From positions 64,001-128,000 of the forward strand of contig CM060732.1 in assembly GCA_030704615.1 (NCBI GenBank): 64,000 bases of DNA, given 5' to 3'. Made by a program: the position numbers and the translations under genes. This DNA comes from Takakia lepidozioides (taxonomy: Eukaryota > Streptophyta > Takakiopsida > Takakiales > Takakiaceae). Shown one piece after another: positions 11,072 through 21,888 of the stretch (within the stretch, counting starts at the first letter, position 1; the number at the start of each line of letters is the position of its first letter). The notes beneath the pieces are model-generated. The model was not told where the DNA came from. It saw nothing but the letters and a program-made list of their open reading frames with translations, and did no database searches.

Positions 11072-12070
11072 ATGATTATGCCCTTCAACCAAATTCCCAT
11101 CATGTTGGATTTGGCTTGGAAAGAATTTAGTCCTCCGCAGTCATTCGCACATTACTACCAAATCATGCGTATTTGGCTGCCAGTGGCAACCAGGACTAAA
11201 GTTCTTCCAAACAATCGACATATTGAAGATCATCACTTTGCACAATACTGGCACGAGGCAGGTACCATGTTGAGGGAATTGGTTGCTTTCCAGGTTGTAC
11301 ATGGACTCATTTATACCAAGACCAAGGAAATAGCAAGTATTGTCATGGGGTGCGGGCTATACTACGCTGCTTGTTTTCTGATACGTTACCACATTGAGCA
11401 ACAAAAGATGCAAGCACGCTTTCAAAGTTACTCCAGTGGAGATCATTGGGTATTACCTTCGGTGCCACCTCATATGTACCTATATGACCCAAAAGTATGA
11501 TACAGAAGGATTCTCAAATTCGTTCATGGTTTCAAGCAGCCTGCAACAATTTGTCAACACAGAAATTCGGACTTGATGACATTTTCTATAAGGGACATAT
11601 CGCATGGAAATACTTGCACGCTGCACCAGTAATGGTACCCCACTCATTTGGACAGACAAGGAGCTCAGTGTCTACACCAATTTTGCTGTTCAACGGTTAC
11701 ACCAGGTTGTAAAATGCAAACTTCCAGACATGGTAGGACAGCATTGTATGCCCAGATGATTCCACAAAAAGTTCGAAAATTAAAACACCTGAGAGGCGAT
11801 GAGGATTCTGATACAACTGTTTCTTCACAAAATTCTTTTGACATGGGAGAAGACTATGCAATTCAGATGAAGAGAAGAAACAAAGGGGATCTCCTATGCC
11901 GGAAAAGATTACCTCGATATCAGCCTCCAGAAGGCCTCACTTATCCAGGTAGTGATCAACCATCTCCATCAACCAGAGACAGACCTCGGGCTCGTACACA
12001 CAGCCCACCACGAAACTCTCAACGTCAACAAGGTGCTCACTCACAAAGGTTTGCTACTCGGAAACAGTAA
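11072..12070 (+). pseudogene. 3' ORF of the Ty3 element, C-terminal part, unknown function
   Basis: The frame at 11072-11500 (142 codons) carries aromatic-rich, folded-domain-like sequence with one hydrophobic stretch near residues 88-105 (SIVMGCGLYYAACFLI). It overlaps a 71-codon frame (11497-11712). The last frame (11648-12070) encodes a basic tail rich in Arg, Ser and Pro that ends just before the purine tract. The hydrophobic stretch could be a membrane segment or a buried helix. No known family is recognised. Confidence 0.55.
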
Positions 12071-12087
12071 ACCGTGAGGACACGGCT

Positions 12088-12108
12088 TTTTGAGGGGGGA
12101 AGGGGTAA
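12088..12108 (+). other. Polypurine tract
   Basis: A short T run is followed by a G/A-rich stretch (GAGGGGGGAAGGGGTAA) directly before the TG that opens the 3' LTR. This is the standard position of the plus-strand primer. Confidence 0.8.
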
Positions 12109-13142
12109 TGTTAGAGGACTGTAGGGGACTTAGACACTTATACGGGATCTGTAGGGTACCCTTAATTTTTGCACAGACTGAGACAAACAGGAACCTTAGG
12201 GGTGACAGCAGCGCACTGTAGAGGGGGGTTACATAGCCCACACAGCCGACACAGCAGTCACAGCAGCCGTCACAGCCCACACAGACACAGCCCGTCACAG
12301 TCACAGCCCACACAGCCGTCACAGCCCACACAGCCAACACAGCCCGTCACAGTCGTCACAGCCCACACCCGTCACAGCCACACAGCACAGCCACACACAG
12401 CCCGTCACAGTCGTCACAGCCCACACAGCCCACACAGCCAGTCACAGCCCGGCACCCACACAGCAGTCACAGCCCGACACAGCCAAACAGCCAGTCACCG
12501 CTTGACACAGCTGTCACGATAATAGGGAACGAAGAGTAGGACAGGGAACGACTGTGGGGAACAACACCTGTGAAGGGAACATGTTAATTCACATACGACG
12601 GTTAGAGAGGGAAACGGTTAGAACCGCGGATAGGAGGATAAAGGGAAAAACGGGGAATGATGAGGGATGAGGATGATTATTATGATGGGAAGGAGGATTT
12701 CGAGAGACGGGAGGGAAGTCGGTGAGCACGATGAAGGAGGAGGAAAGAGATTAGTAGATGCTTGTTATATGCAAAGCTGTAGGGATATTGTAGAGGAGAA
12801 TAGAGACACAATGGCTTCGGCCTGATACCTGATAAATCATAATCTGATACTTATACGATACAATCACACTGTGTAGAGAGATCTGAGTGAAGCTGTGGAT
12901 TGAATGGAGGAGTGAAGGAAACCGATAAATTGATGAAGCAAACTGATACTTAATTATCAATGGTAAGGTAGCTAAGATGAATGCGGAAAAGGAAACAAAT
13001 AGGAAACACCCCCATGATACACTAGCTGTAGGTCATGACTGATTGTTCTGCGCGGGCTGAGTACTTAGAGATTTCCAACTCTTCTATCTTGGAGTTTCCG
13101 CCTCGGATAGCGAAGGGGTGGGTGAGTAAAAGCCGCGCGACA
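12109..13142 (+). repeat. 3' LTR of the Ty3 element (1034 bp)
   Basis: The LTR starts TGTTAG and ends GACA. It contains about 110 bases of unique 5' sequence, the CACAGCC tract (about 12228-12512), then 630 bases matching the 5' LTR with only a few substitutions and short indels. The five bases after it (GATGT) are the candidate target-site duplication, but the left partner is outside the window. Confidence 0.93.
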
Positions 13143-14472
13143 GATGTCGAACCAACCCATCCTGGCTCTTATGTCTGTCGTGCCATGTCATGAGGTTAGC
13201 GATCGATTTACATCGGTACATACGTTTCAACCTTGGAATGACAGGGAAGTGTCGCAATACTTTCTTGGGCACACTTCCATGACCTGGAATGTAACGGGAA
13301 CTGCGGCACACTGGGAAAATGTCTACATTCTCATACTCCCCACGCACACACGCTCACATGCATGAATCATCGTGTACTGCAATCCCATCTTGGCAATCAA
13401 GGTTTTTGCTTCATAGTGAGTTTTCGGCAATGAATTCTCTTTAGGCAAAAAACTCTTACGCAACAATCCCAGAAGCTCATCCACAAATGCATTGGTGCAC
13501 TTGTGGGTAGTGCATGCGTTCAGCAACGTCAAAGTTGCTTGCAGCCGGCTGATGGAGCACCCTTCAAAAAGTGGACATTGCGACTGTCGGAAGAGTTTAT
13601 CATACTCGGGATCAACGTGCAGGTGAGCATTCTCATCAAATTCATTGTCTCCGGAATCGTCGAGATCATCGTCATGATTGGCAAATGTGTGATCGGTTCC
13701 ACCATGAATGGGGTCCTCTCTGTTTGCATCTGCAAAGAGAAACGTTTCCTGCAATGCACGCTGCATTTCTACCTCCAATCCACCACTCTCATCTGCGTTC
13801 TCTATGACATTGGGCTCCTGCTGTGCCGCAGGGCCTTCGTCTTCATCATCTGAATATTCACATCCCTGCATCCCAATAGTCATCTTGTGAGTGGACCAAC
13901 AACGATGTGACACTTGTTCATATTATGACATAGGAGGCACGGTGACGTTGCAGTGATGCAGTCATATTTACGTATGTATCTTATGAATATACACCCAATC
14001 AAAACACGACATTTGTAACCATTGAAGTCATAGTTGCAGTCACTTACTTAGTCATATATGACTACATGACTACACATGACCAATGAAAACACAACATGTG
14101 CATTAATTAAAGTGATAATGGAAGTGGCGTAGTCATAGTCACGTCTGTATCTTATGACTTCTTGACTACAATCACCCAACGAAATGTCGACATGTGGAGA
14201 AGATGATCGTTGCATTCAAAATTCAAACTAAAGTGCTGAAGGGAAAGTGGCGATCTTACCAGAAGAGAACAGCGTTGGAGAAGAGGATCCCTCCCGTGTA
14301 TCATGTAATGATTCCTCACTGTTTCCAACAACAGTACTTTTCCTCCATGACACTCATCGCAGTTGCATAGCATTTTTGTATGCCCATTCCTTGTGGCATA
14401 AGCTTCTTCCATTCGCCATAGACGGTCATCTATTCTACGCATACGCATCCGTTCGCCACCTGCACTGTACAT
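13143..14472 (-). pseudogene. CACTA (En/Spm) TNP2-like transposase, 5' part, interrupted by the Ty3 element
   Basis: Exon 1 reads from an ATG at 14472 to a GTAAGA donor before 14260. It encodes a transposase-associated domain with Cys pairs (CNCDEC), then TVRNH and a GRDP end. A long intron of about 350 bases with dyad-rich sequence follows. From 13913 down, an acidic linker leads into a segment shared with the CACTA fragment at 37.5-38.6 kb (FVDELL, HYEAK, YTMIH) and, after a frame change, the SRYIPG...VPKKVLRHFP.IPRLKRMY motif that marks Transposase_21/TNP2 proteins. The frame is cut at 13142 by the LTR. The remainder should lie left of the window. Confidence 0.8.
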
Positions 14473-14597
14473 GCTTTGAACGTCACCCCTTCCCTCTTTG
14501 CATGCTACGCACAGTGCATTGTCTCTAGTTTTGCACCAGCTGCCAATGTGCTATTTCTATATCTATAGTATACTATAAGTATCGTTTCTGAGTGTCC

Positions 14598-14827
14598 ATG
14601 GTGGAGTGGAAGGTCTTCGAAGTGACAGTCCCTCTCACTGAGTACGAGAAGTTCCGAGAGCGCCGGATTGCTACCATAAAGGAGGTGGAAGCAAAGTTCA
14701 AGCAGTCGATAGATGGGTGAGTTTAGTTCCTGACTTTGGATACCCACCCACTAAACTTGCAATTTGCCTTATCCTCTAACCTTCCTACAGCGATCATAAG
14801 CTTCATAGCACAAATGGGGGCGAGTAG
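14598..14827 (+). CDS. Small two-exon gene candidate, unknown
   Basis: An ATG at 14598 opens a frame of 39 codons that ends at a good donor (GG|GTGAGT after 14716). A 74-base intron follows with a pyrimidine-rich end and CTACAG acceptor. Twelve more codons reach a stop at 14825-14827. The product (about 51 residues) is charged and helix-like, with an EYEKFRERR stretch. It is divergent from the CACTA gene, whose ATG is 126 bases away, so the pair may share a promoter. The family is not recognised. It may also be the first exon of a longer gene using the exons at 15.0-16.2 kb. Confidence 0.35.
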
Positions 14828-14995
14828 CTGCGACTTGTACAAACAGAGAGGCAAACAACATGCAGTGAGTGACGATTAAGTTTGAGGAGGGTGTGTCATT
14901 AGGCGGGAGATGTCCGCCGTCATTCGTGGGCAGCCATTACGTCCTGGTAGGGTGCGGCTGTGTTTTAGCGTAGGTTTAAGAGTATTAGGGTATGT

Positions 14996-15342
14996 ATGCT
15001 TGCATTTGTTTGTGATTGTTTGAGAGGGAGGTCATGGAGGTGTTTGTGCGGGCTTGCGGGAGCGAATCGCCCTTGCAAGCCACGCGCTCCGAAGGAAAAA
15101 GCTAGGGATCAAGGTCCTGCAAGGCAAAGTGCCAGACTGAAGACGATGAAGACTACGATTCTGCATGAGGGCTCTTCTGAGGACGATGAGGACGATCCAC
15201 TCCTCCCACGCTAGTGCGAGGCGAGTGCGTCGTCGGCGGATGCCACGGCAAGCCGAGGAGAACATGCCCATGCTCATGTCGCAGGACAAAAATGCCCATC
15301 ATCTACACTACGAACACCTTCTCCGTCTGTGAGTTATAGTTC
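14996..15342 (+). CDS. Possible exon(s) of an unknown plus-strand gene
   Basis: A 72-codon frame (14996-15214) becomes basic and then very acidic (SSEDDEDD). The adjacent frame from about 15170 stays open through an Arg-rich stretch and an EENMPMLMSQDK segment to a GTGAGT donor at about 15342. The abrupt use of two frames means either splicing or decay. Function unknown. It lies in line with the exons before and after it on the plus strand. Confidence 0.25.
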
Positions 15343-15914
15343 TTCACAATGACCATGATTCAAATTATGTATGTTTTTGGTAAAATCACGAAGAGATAGG
15401 GTATGTCTGTCAAGACAGGGAAGTTGGACAATGCAGGGGTCAGCCAAGGCACAATCACAAATGATTTCCACTAGACAAGTTGAAGTGCCAAAGGCATGAT
15501 GTCAGGCCAATGTAGACTTCAGGTGTGTTCAAATTCTTTGCCCCATGAAACCAACGTCCTGGTACTAAGCTACAATGGCTACTTATAGAGATACTTGGGT
15601 TACTTATGCACCCAGAATATCAGTAAAACTTGGAGGGATACTTCTCATGGACCCATCAGGTTTGTCCATTTGAATTCTTGCTATGGATTTCAGGAACACC
15701 CCATACCTAAGAGGGCTAAAAAATGTACGGGAGACATCATTGGGGCCAATCAAAAGATTTTTTTACTGCCCAAGATCATACTGAGTTTTGGGGTAATCTT
15801 GTCTTTACAAATGATATGTGCTTCCAGTTTGTTATATTGAATTCAAGGATTTGCTGCTTGCTGCCTATATGTATGTGTAATCACCCACATTGTACTGGGG
15901 GAATTTCTTTTCAG

Positions 15915-16214
15915 GGCAAGCACAAGCGCACTGGATCCACGATCCCTGCTGCTAGCAATGGAGATGGCGCCCACAAGAACGCAGGAGGTGGCCCTAACTC
16001 TCCCATCGTTGTGGGTTCTGTGCCACCAGTACCCCCACCTTATTATGGTATGCCTCAGTACCCACAGTCTGGCACTCAGTATGGTCAGGGTCATATATGG
16101 TGCTCTCCATATGGGCAGTATGGCCAGTATCCTCCTCCACCATATTTGCCACCCCCTAATAGCTATGGGGGTGGCAGGCCACCGGAATATCCTCCGGGGG
16201 CTGCTATTTCATGA
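15915..16214 (+). CDS. Terminal exon encoding a Gly/Pro/Tyr-rich tail
   Basis: A strong acceptor (TTTCTTTTCAG before 15915) opens a frame of exactly 100 codons including the stop at 16212-16214. The product starts basic (GKHKRTGS) and then is dominated by Pro, Tyr, Gly and Gln (for example YGQYGQYPPPPYLPPP). Such tails are common in RNA-binding and prion-like plant proteins but are not diagnostic. It is most likely the last exon of a gene formed by the exons between 14598 and 15342. Bases 15343-15914 hold no other convincing coding. Confidence 0.4.
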   Translation, partial: GKHKRTGSTIPAASNGDGAHKNAGGGPNSPIVVGSVPPVPPPYYGMPQYPQSGTQYGQGHIWCSPYGQYGQYPPPPYLPPPNSYGGGRPPEYPPGAAIS

Positions 16215-16657
16215 GCCATGAGCCATGAGCGGCATGAGCCATGAGCAGAGTCGTAAGTGTGGAAAAAAACATGAGCAGCACTATTTTCCGGAAATGAGTG
16301 TCCGCGGGAATAGGGTTTAGGGTGCCACGGTCATAGGGGGAGAAGGACCTCCCGATGAAGGAGGTTCGACAATGTTATTTAGAATTATATATTGAAAGGC
16401 AATGTTTCGCGAATGGTAGGGTGGTACTGCTCTGTACAATGGGGGCCCATTTCAGCCTACCAGCCACTTGCAAAATCCACCCACACTCCCAATCCCAAAC
16501 GAAATGAGCAATGACGCATTCTGGGAACGATGGACACAGAATAGAATAAAAGAGGGCACAATGAGGTTTTTATTGATCCACATGAATTGCATTTGAAGCA
16601 CGTCTACTGTGCTGATTGTGCAATCAAATCTTTAGCCCTGTGCCTACTGAATACAAG
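16215..16657. other. No gene seen
   Basis: The stretch starts with a short GAGCCATGAGC-type direct repeat (16214-16250) and is otherwise unremarkable intergenic sequence. Confidence 0.6.
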
Positions 16658-17489
16658 TCACGTTGTCAATGGGACTTCGACTGCTCTCAGAACTAGCTCA
16701 TGAGTCATGGGGCTCCTCCATGTAAAGTCGATTGCAGCCGTTGTACCGCCCCTAGTGATGTTCACCACAATGTCCTGCCCTTCAATCATACCACCATCAA
16801 ATATGGAAATCTTCACGTTTTCGTCGTCCACACCAATGCGAATGTCCCCATACAATGGAGAAGAGGAGCGCACTCCTTGAGGAGAATAGGTCTCTCCGAT
16901 GGAGTCCACCCACGTCCAGTGGCAGCAGTTCCACCGCAACAGCATAGCAGTGCGCCTTCTTCTGCATGGGTGACCGTCGTAGCTGGGAAAATCGGAATCG
17001 AGGATGCGCAGGAGCCACGGACTCCTCAGACCAAGATCGTCACCCCGCTCGAAGGCGTAGTGGCCTAGGATATACTCAAAAGCCACCAATGTTTCCACAA
17101 TCGAACCAGTATCTTCTCTGTAATCTGTGTACCAGATAACAATGTCTCCGATGTGGCCGAATACATTGCATAATCGATGCCTCCAAATGGGCAGTCGTCC
17201 CGGTTCCGGAAGCACGTCATCCTTGCAAAGGAGGACCTGAGGACGACTTGGATGCAGATGACAATGACCTTGCGGACAGCTACGAAGCCCTTAGATTTTG
17301 GAAATGATAGCGCAAGAGCAGTCCGGCCTCCAATAATGGAGCATCTGGGTCCCACGTACCCACCGACGGAGGTGGAACGTGTTCATCACGCCGGCGGTGG
17401 ATGAACCCATACATCTTTCTCATCAACAAGTTATAGTTTGAGATCTGCCACCGAAGTCCATCCCCCCGGATGGAAATTCGGCGCCGCAT
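16658..17489 (-). CDS. Unknown gene A of a divergent gene pair
   Basis: The first exon starts at the ATG at 17489, which lies inside a GCGGCGCCG palindrome, and runs toward about 17365. The main coding block runs from a possible acceptor at 17237 to a stop at 16658, about 190 residues. Recognisable landmarks shared with gene B are a GDIVIWY segment, an FEYI..HYAFERG segment, an NCCHWTW segment, a PLYGDIR segment and an IFDGGMIEGQDIVV segment. The domain family is not known to me. There is no signal peptide or clear membrane segment. Intron limits are estimated. Whether it is functional is open, because the exon 1 to exon 2 join is not certain. Confidence 0.5.
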
Positions 17490-18316
17490 TTACATCGAAG
17501 AGGGGATGGACTTCGTCGTGTCCAGTGGCTATCGGCCCACCTGGCAGTGAGTGCCCATAGTTTGCATGGCAGGGTAGGAAACTGAAACGGCTACATTCAT
17601 GAAGCAGCCAATCTTCATCGGTCCAGGATCTGTAGGGGGGAAAATTTAAATGTGCCCTGGAGTGTTTGTGAGGAATTGCAGCGTTAGCTTGAACTTTTTC
17701 CAGCCACCGCGCTGCTCCTCCTCCATCCGGGAGCTGCTGTCATTGAGCGTACTCCGCTACTCTTTTTCAAGGATGCCGTGCCGCCGAAATCTAGCCGACT
17801 GCCCTTATCATGGCCACGATTATGCTATGTTCAAACCAGAATCAGGGACATCATTGTCTGGCTCTTTGTTTTCACAGACGCTGCTGGAATCAAGCAAGAG
17901 TCTTTGCGCGCAATGGAGTATCTGGAGGGCTATTACCGCTTTGAGCGAGGTGAGGGCGAGGGTCAATGCGGTCCGTGGGTCCTGAAAAATTGTTGACCTG
18001 ATATACCAAGCTGGAAAGGGATGCCGGACAGATCACGCACGGCCTCGCTTTGGCGCTGAACTGCTGCCAGTGGACCAGGGAGGACACCGGGGAAAACTAT
18101 ATACGTGCAGATCACTCCGCTCTTCCAGTGTATGGAGACATTCGGCTGAGTTGCGAAGACGAATCGCACGGGCACATGAGGCCCACAATGACCTTGTCAA
18201 TGTATGATGGTGGTATCATTGATGGACATGACATTGTCGTTGGCTCCAGCAAGGGCAGCAGAACGACCGAATTGCAGTTTTTCGAGGTGCCCGCAGCAGT
18301 GATGAGCTTGTTTTGA
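17470..18316 (+). CDS. Unknown gene B of a divergent gene pair
   Basis: The ATG at 17470 opens MEIRRRIYIEEG and reaches a GTGAGT donor near 17548. A later coding block (about 17690-17996) aligns with gene A over RLPLSW..RLCYV, RDIIVWL, MEYLEGYYRFERG and PW. After a stop at 17994-17996, coding resumes at 18050-18316 with NCCQWTREDTGENY, PVYGDIRLS and MYDGGIIDGHDIVV. The stop may lie in an intron or mark decay. Family and function unknown. The first nine codons of B overlap the first codons of A on the other strand. Confidence 0.45.
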
Positions 18317-18596
18317 GGGGTATCGAAGTTCCGTCGACTTGGTGAAGCCCATGTAGAAGGAGGAAGGGCTTAGTTTTGTCTGCAGTTGGTAAATGTGAGA
18401 CATCGTGTCCGATCAATAAACCCATCGTACCTCACTTCTGTATGATTGTGTTTCATTCTGTTGAATAACTGTCGGAATTGGCCCACTGTTTACAATTTGA
18501 TGTCTCATTTCTACAATGTGTCTGTCCGGATGAATATAGCAGAGTAACCGGTATGTGAGTCATGTGTCAAGAATATATACCAGAGTAACGCCATGT

Positions 18597-19100
18597 CGGA
18601 CATTGAAATGCGGCACCGCATTTCCATGTCGGACAAGGAAATGCGGTGCGTGCCGAATTTCCATGCCGACATGGAAATGTATGAACCGCATTTCAGTGTC
18701 GGACAATAAAATGCGGTGCATCATTTCCGTCCAGGTACACGAAATACCAACACGGGTCTATAAATTGGATAGACAACGAGGTTGGCATTGCAAATGCGGC
18801 GACGCATTTCCAGCTTGGCAATGGAAACTTCTTTTTGGACAAGGGAATGCGGTGCCGCATTTCCGTCCAACACTTCAAAAAGTGTGACATTTCCGACCAG
18901 CGCGATGGAATGCGTTACCGCATTCCGTGAGAGGGTCTGCAAATGGACAAATTGCGATGTCCGTTCTGGAAATGCGGCGCCGCATTTCCATGTCCGTCAT
19001 CGACTTTTTTTTTACAATGGAATGCGGTGCCGTTGCCAATTTTGTGATGGGCTGCAGTTCGAACAACGACCATCCCCAATATGGAAATGCGGCACTGTAG
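18597..19100. repeat. Array of ATGCGGYRCCGCAT palindromes
   Basis: About ten perfect or imperfect copies of a palindrome centred on GCGGCGCCGC or GCGGTGCCGC and flanked by GGAAAT/ATTTCC occur about every 25-80 bases. The copy at 18968-18989 is a perfect 22-base palindrome. Sequence between copies is mostly unique, with some shared words (TGTCGGACA, GTCCGTC). Open frames here come from the repeat and are not called as genes. Confidence 0.85.
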
Positions 19101-20493
19101 TGTGAATGCAGGGGAGTAACATGGAAATTTTGCTTGGCATCAGGATCCGGCATTACTACAAAGGGAGTGCCCGGGTACTAATAACGGGAGGGAACTATCC
19201 ATGCCTACAGGTAATTCCATGGGCACACTATGCTATTGCTCTGCCAGGACAAAATGTGGCTAAGTCATGAAATACGCCTTTTCATCCATAGGATGAATGG
19301 CTTTCATCGCTGGTGATTACCGTAGAAACGCGGGGGTCGAGGAAGCTTAGGGCTTGCTGGGAGGTAATCGTGCAGGGAACAGCTAGGTAATTTTGCTCAA
19401 GCCAGGAGAAGGGAGGCGGTGCAGGACGATTCATCAAGGGCAAGGGGAAGTAATATCATGTACTACTGACAGAAGTAATGAAGCATAGAGGCGGTGCTTC
19501 CTGTGATTTGACCGCTGAAGGTGTAGGAGTTGCGGGGAAAGCAGCTCGGTGGAGGGGCAGCAGTGCCGTCGTTACTCTCATAACCACGATGACAAGGAGG
19601 ATGAACCTGCAAGGGAAACAACCTGCTGCCAGGGAATAGGAAGGTGGGGTTGCAGACTTGATCAAAGGCTAGTTAAGATGATAGAGCAGCTCCATCATGA
19701 CGGGCATCTGCCAGAGGTAGGGTGTGCAAACTGATACCGCTGCCATTGCATTCATGTGCAATTATAGGAAAGCTGCACTTGTGGAGAAGCAATTGCTGCC
19801 AGATCAAGGGGCAGAGATGGGATTACTGACTTGACCACTTGTGAAATGGTGCAATCGCCAGAATGAGGGCATTGGCTTGTGGACAGTGATACAGGTTATC
19901 TGTAAATAAAGAAGCAAAGAGTGAAATATGTAGAGCATGAAGCTTTCAGATAATGACTGTCTTCTTGTTATCACATCAGATCTTAGGGTAGATTAGCAGA
20001 GATGGTAGGATAGGGTAGTTAGTTGGCAAGCAACAAGGTTACTGCCATAGGTTGAAACAACAGAGCTGTCAAGACTCACGGAACGCTTGAATCGACGAAA
20101 TATCTGAAGGTGGAGTGGCATAGCAATGACAGGATCTGACATGCATAGATCTTTGTTTTTACAACGTGGCATTCAAACGACAAAAGGAGTTAGGGGAGCT
20201 GCTGACAGAGATGGTGAGGTGCCATTTCAGGCAGGCGATCCCACCGCTTCAGCTGGAGAGTATAAGAGAGCTAAGTTCATAGATGCAAGGCCCCTCTCTG
20301 ACTTAGGGATAGTTGCTATGGAATTTCGCTAGAGAGACTCTCAATAGAGATGAGGGAGATAGAAAAAGATTTTTTGGCAAATGGAATGGTGACTTCTGGA
20401 ATTCATACCAGTCCTGGAGGTAGAGAGGAAAGTGAGTAGGGTGGAAGTTGTGTGGAGTGCTGCAAGAAGTTGGGAAGTCAGCTCTCAAACATA
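19101..20493. other. No confident gene; short open frames only
   Basis: Short plus-strand frames (19549-19734 and 20126-20332) look weakly coding, and the second has a plausible protein composition, but neither shows a recognisable motif or splice signals. The stretch ends at an assembly gap. Confidence 0.5.
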
Positions 20494-20993
20494 NNNNNNN
20501 NNNNNNNNNNNNNNNNNNNNNNNNNNNNNNNNNNNNNNNNNNNNNNNNNNNNNNNNNNNNNNNNNNNNNNNNNNNNNNNNNNNNNNNNNNNNNNNNNNNN
20601 NNNNNNNNNNNNNNNNNNNNNNNNNNNNNNNNNNNNNNNNNNNNNNNNNNNNNNNNNNNNNNNNNNNNNNNNNNNNNNNNNNNNNNNNNNNNNNNNNNNN
20701 NNNNNNNNNNNNNNNNNNNNNNNNNNNNNNNNNNNNNNNNNNNNNNNNNNNNNNNNNNNNNNNNNNNNNNNNNNNNNNNNNNNNNNNNNNNNNNNNNNNN
20801 NNNNNNNNNNNNNNNNNNNNNNNNNNNNNNNNNNNNNNNNNNNNNNNNNNNNNNNNNNNNNNNNNNNNNNNNNNNNNNNNNNNNNNNNNNNNNNNNNNNN
20901 NNNNNNNNNNNNNNNNNNNNNNNNNNNNNNNNNNNNNNNNNNNNNNNNNNNNNNNNNNNNNNNNNNNNNNNNNNNNNNNNNNNNNNNNNNNNN
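20494..20993. other. Assembly gap of 500 N
   Basis: Exactly 500 N. A round number usually marks a gap of unknown size. Open frames reported across it are meaningless. Confidence 0.99.
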
Positions 20994-21201
20994 TGGAAGT
21001 GTACTCCGTACTCTGCGTTGGCTCAGCCATAGCCAAGCTGATAATCCAAGTCAAGCAGTTGAGATCCATTATTTGCCCCAACACCTGACGACGTGATGCC
21101 TCAGAAAGAGATGGCACCGCCGTGGTACCAGTGGTGAAACCCATCGCCCGTTCGCGCTCGTCAGCATTGGGGCTCCACTAACTGCTGCAACTGGCTATCC
21201 C

Positions 21202-21770
21202 TTATAGGCCAGGTCCACCATCCTGGAAAACATGAGATCCTGGAAAGCTGAGCAGTGTAGGCAATGCTGCTCGTGGGTGACCCACCTTATTGACCACTGC
21301 CAAAGGTGATCGGTCATCGTGTCTCACACGCTGAGACTGCCTCTCTATGTCCAAAATGTTATCCAACGTGAGGTTTGGTGGCCGCTGCACCCCCATCAAA
21401 TGCACGCTTGAGTAGTGCAGGTGGCATCAAGTTGGTCCACCATAGTCGTGGGCGATGAGCCCGTGACCCCACTGCAGCTGCATCCAGCAACATTGCTGAC
21501 CCAAGCCAAGACCGCACTTGATGTACACTGGCCATCACCTTGGCCCAAGAATCACCCATCAATGGCATATTCTCCAAGATATATGCCGGAGAGTCTGTCT
21601 ACTAAAGCTGTAAATAGCGCAAGACCCTCAACATCTCCCAAAACAGGCGTGACCTTGAGTCTTGTAACCCATTGCCATACCCGGCTGATGAATGCCCTTG
21701 GCAGGGCCAACCTGCCACTACCAAGTGAATAGGGCCAATGGTCAAGACTTCTACGGCTGCGCCATGGCAA
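21202..21770 (-). pseudogene. Possible gag-like remnant on the minus strand
   Basis: Three minus-strand frames in succession (21770-21552, 21577-21359, 21405-21202) have protein-like composition, with VWQWVTRLKV and DRLSGIYLGEY segments, and switch frame twice. They may be part of the gag of the second retroelement, but they run opposite to the protease ORF that follows. The family assignment is weak. Confidence 0.3.
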
Positions 21771-21888
21771 GCTGCAGCTGCCAGCTCAGCCAGTCATTGA
21801 ACGCGCAATGGTGACACCTGGAGCTGTCTTGTTAGACAACCAGGATGACATTTTCTCTTTGAGTGGATCGGCAGGCAAGAGGTACTGA

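Larger units (their letters stand above)
1..13142 (+). mobile_element. Ty3/gypsy LTR retrotransposon, 5' end outside the window
   Basis: Two near-identical LTRs (1-922, truncated by the window edge, and 12109-13142) flank gag, protease, RT, RNase H and integrase in Ty3 order, all on the plus strand, followed by an extra coding block at about 8316-12070. A primer-binding-like site follows the 5' LTR and a purine tract precedes the 3' LTR. The LTRs differ at roughly ten places over about 630 comparable bases by eye, which suggests a fairly recent insertion, yet nearly every coding region is broken by frameshifts. The element sits in a minus-strand CACTA transposase gene, whose reading frame is cut exactly at base 13142. 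Confidence 0.93.

Noticed and set aside
12169-12522. 117-codon frame in the 3' LTR
   Set aside because: It is the CACAGCC tandem tract translated.
20432-21144. Long open frames across the N gap
   Set aside because: They are open only because N codons are not stops.
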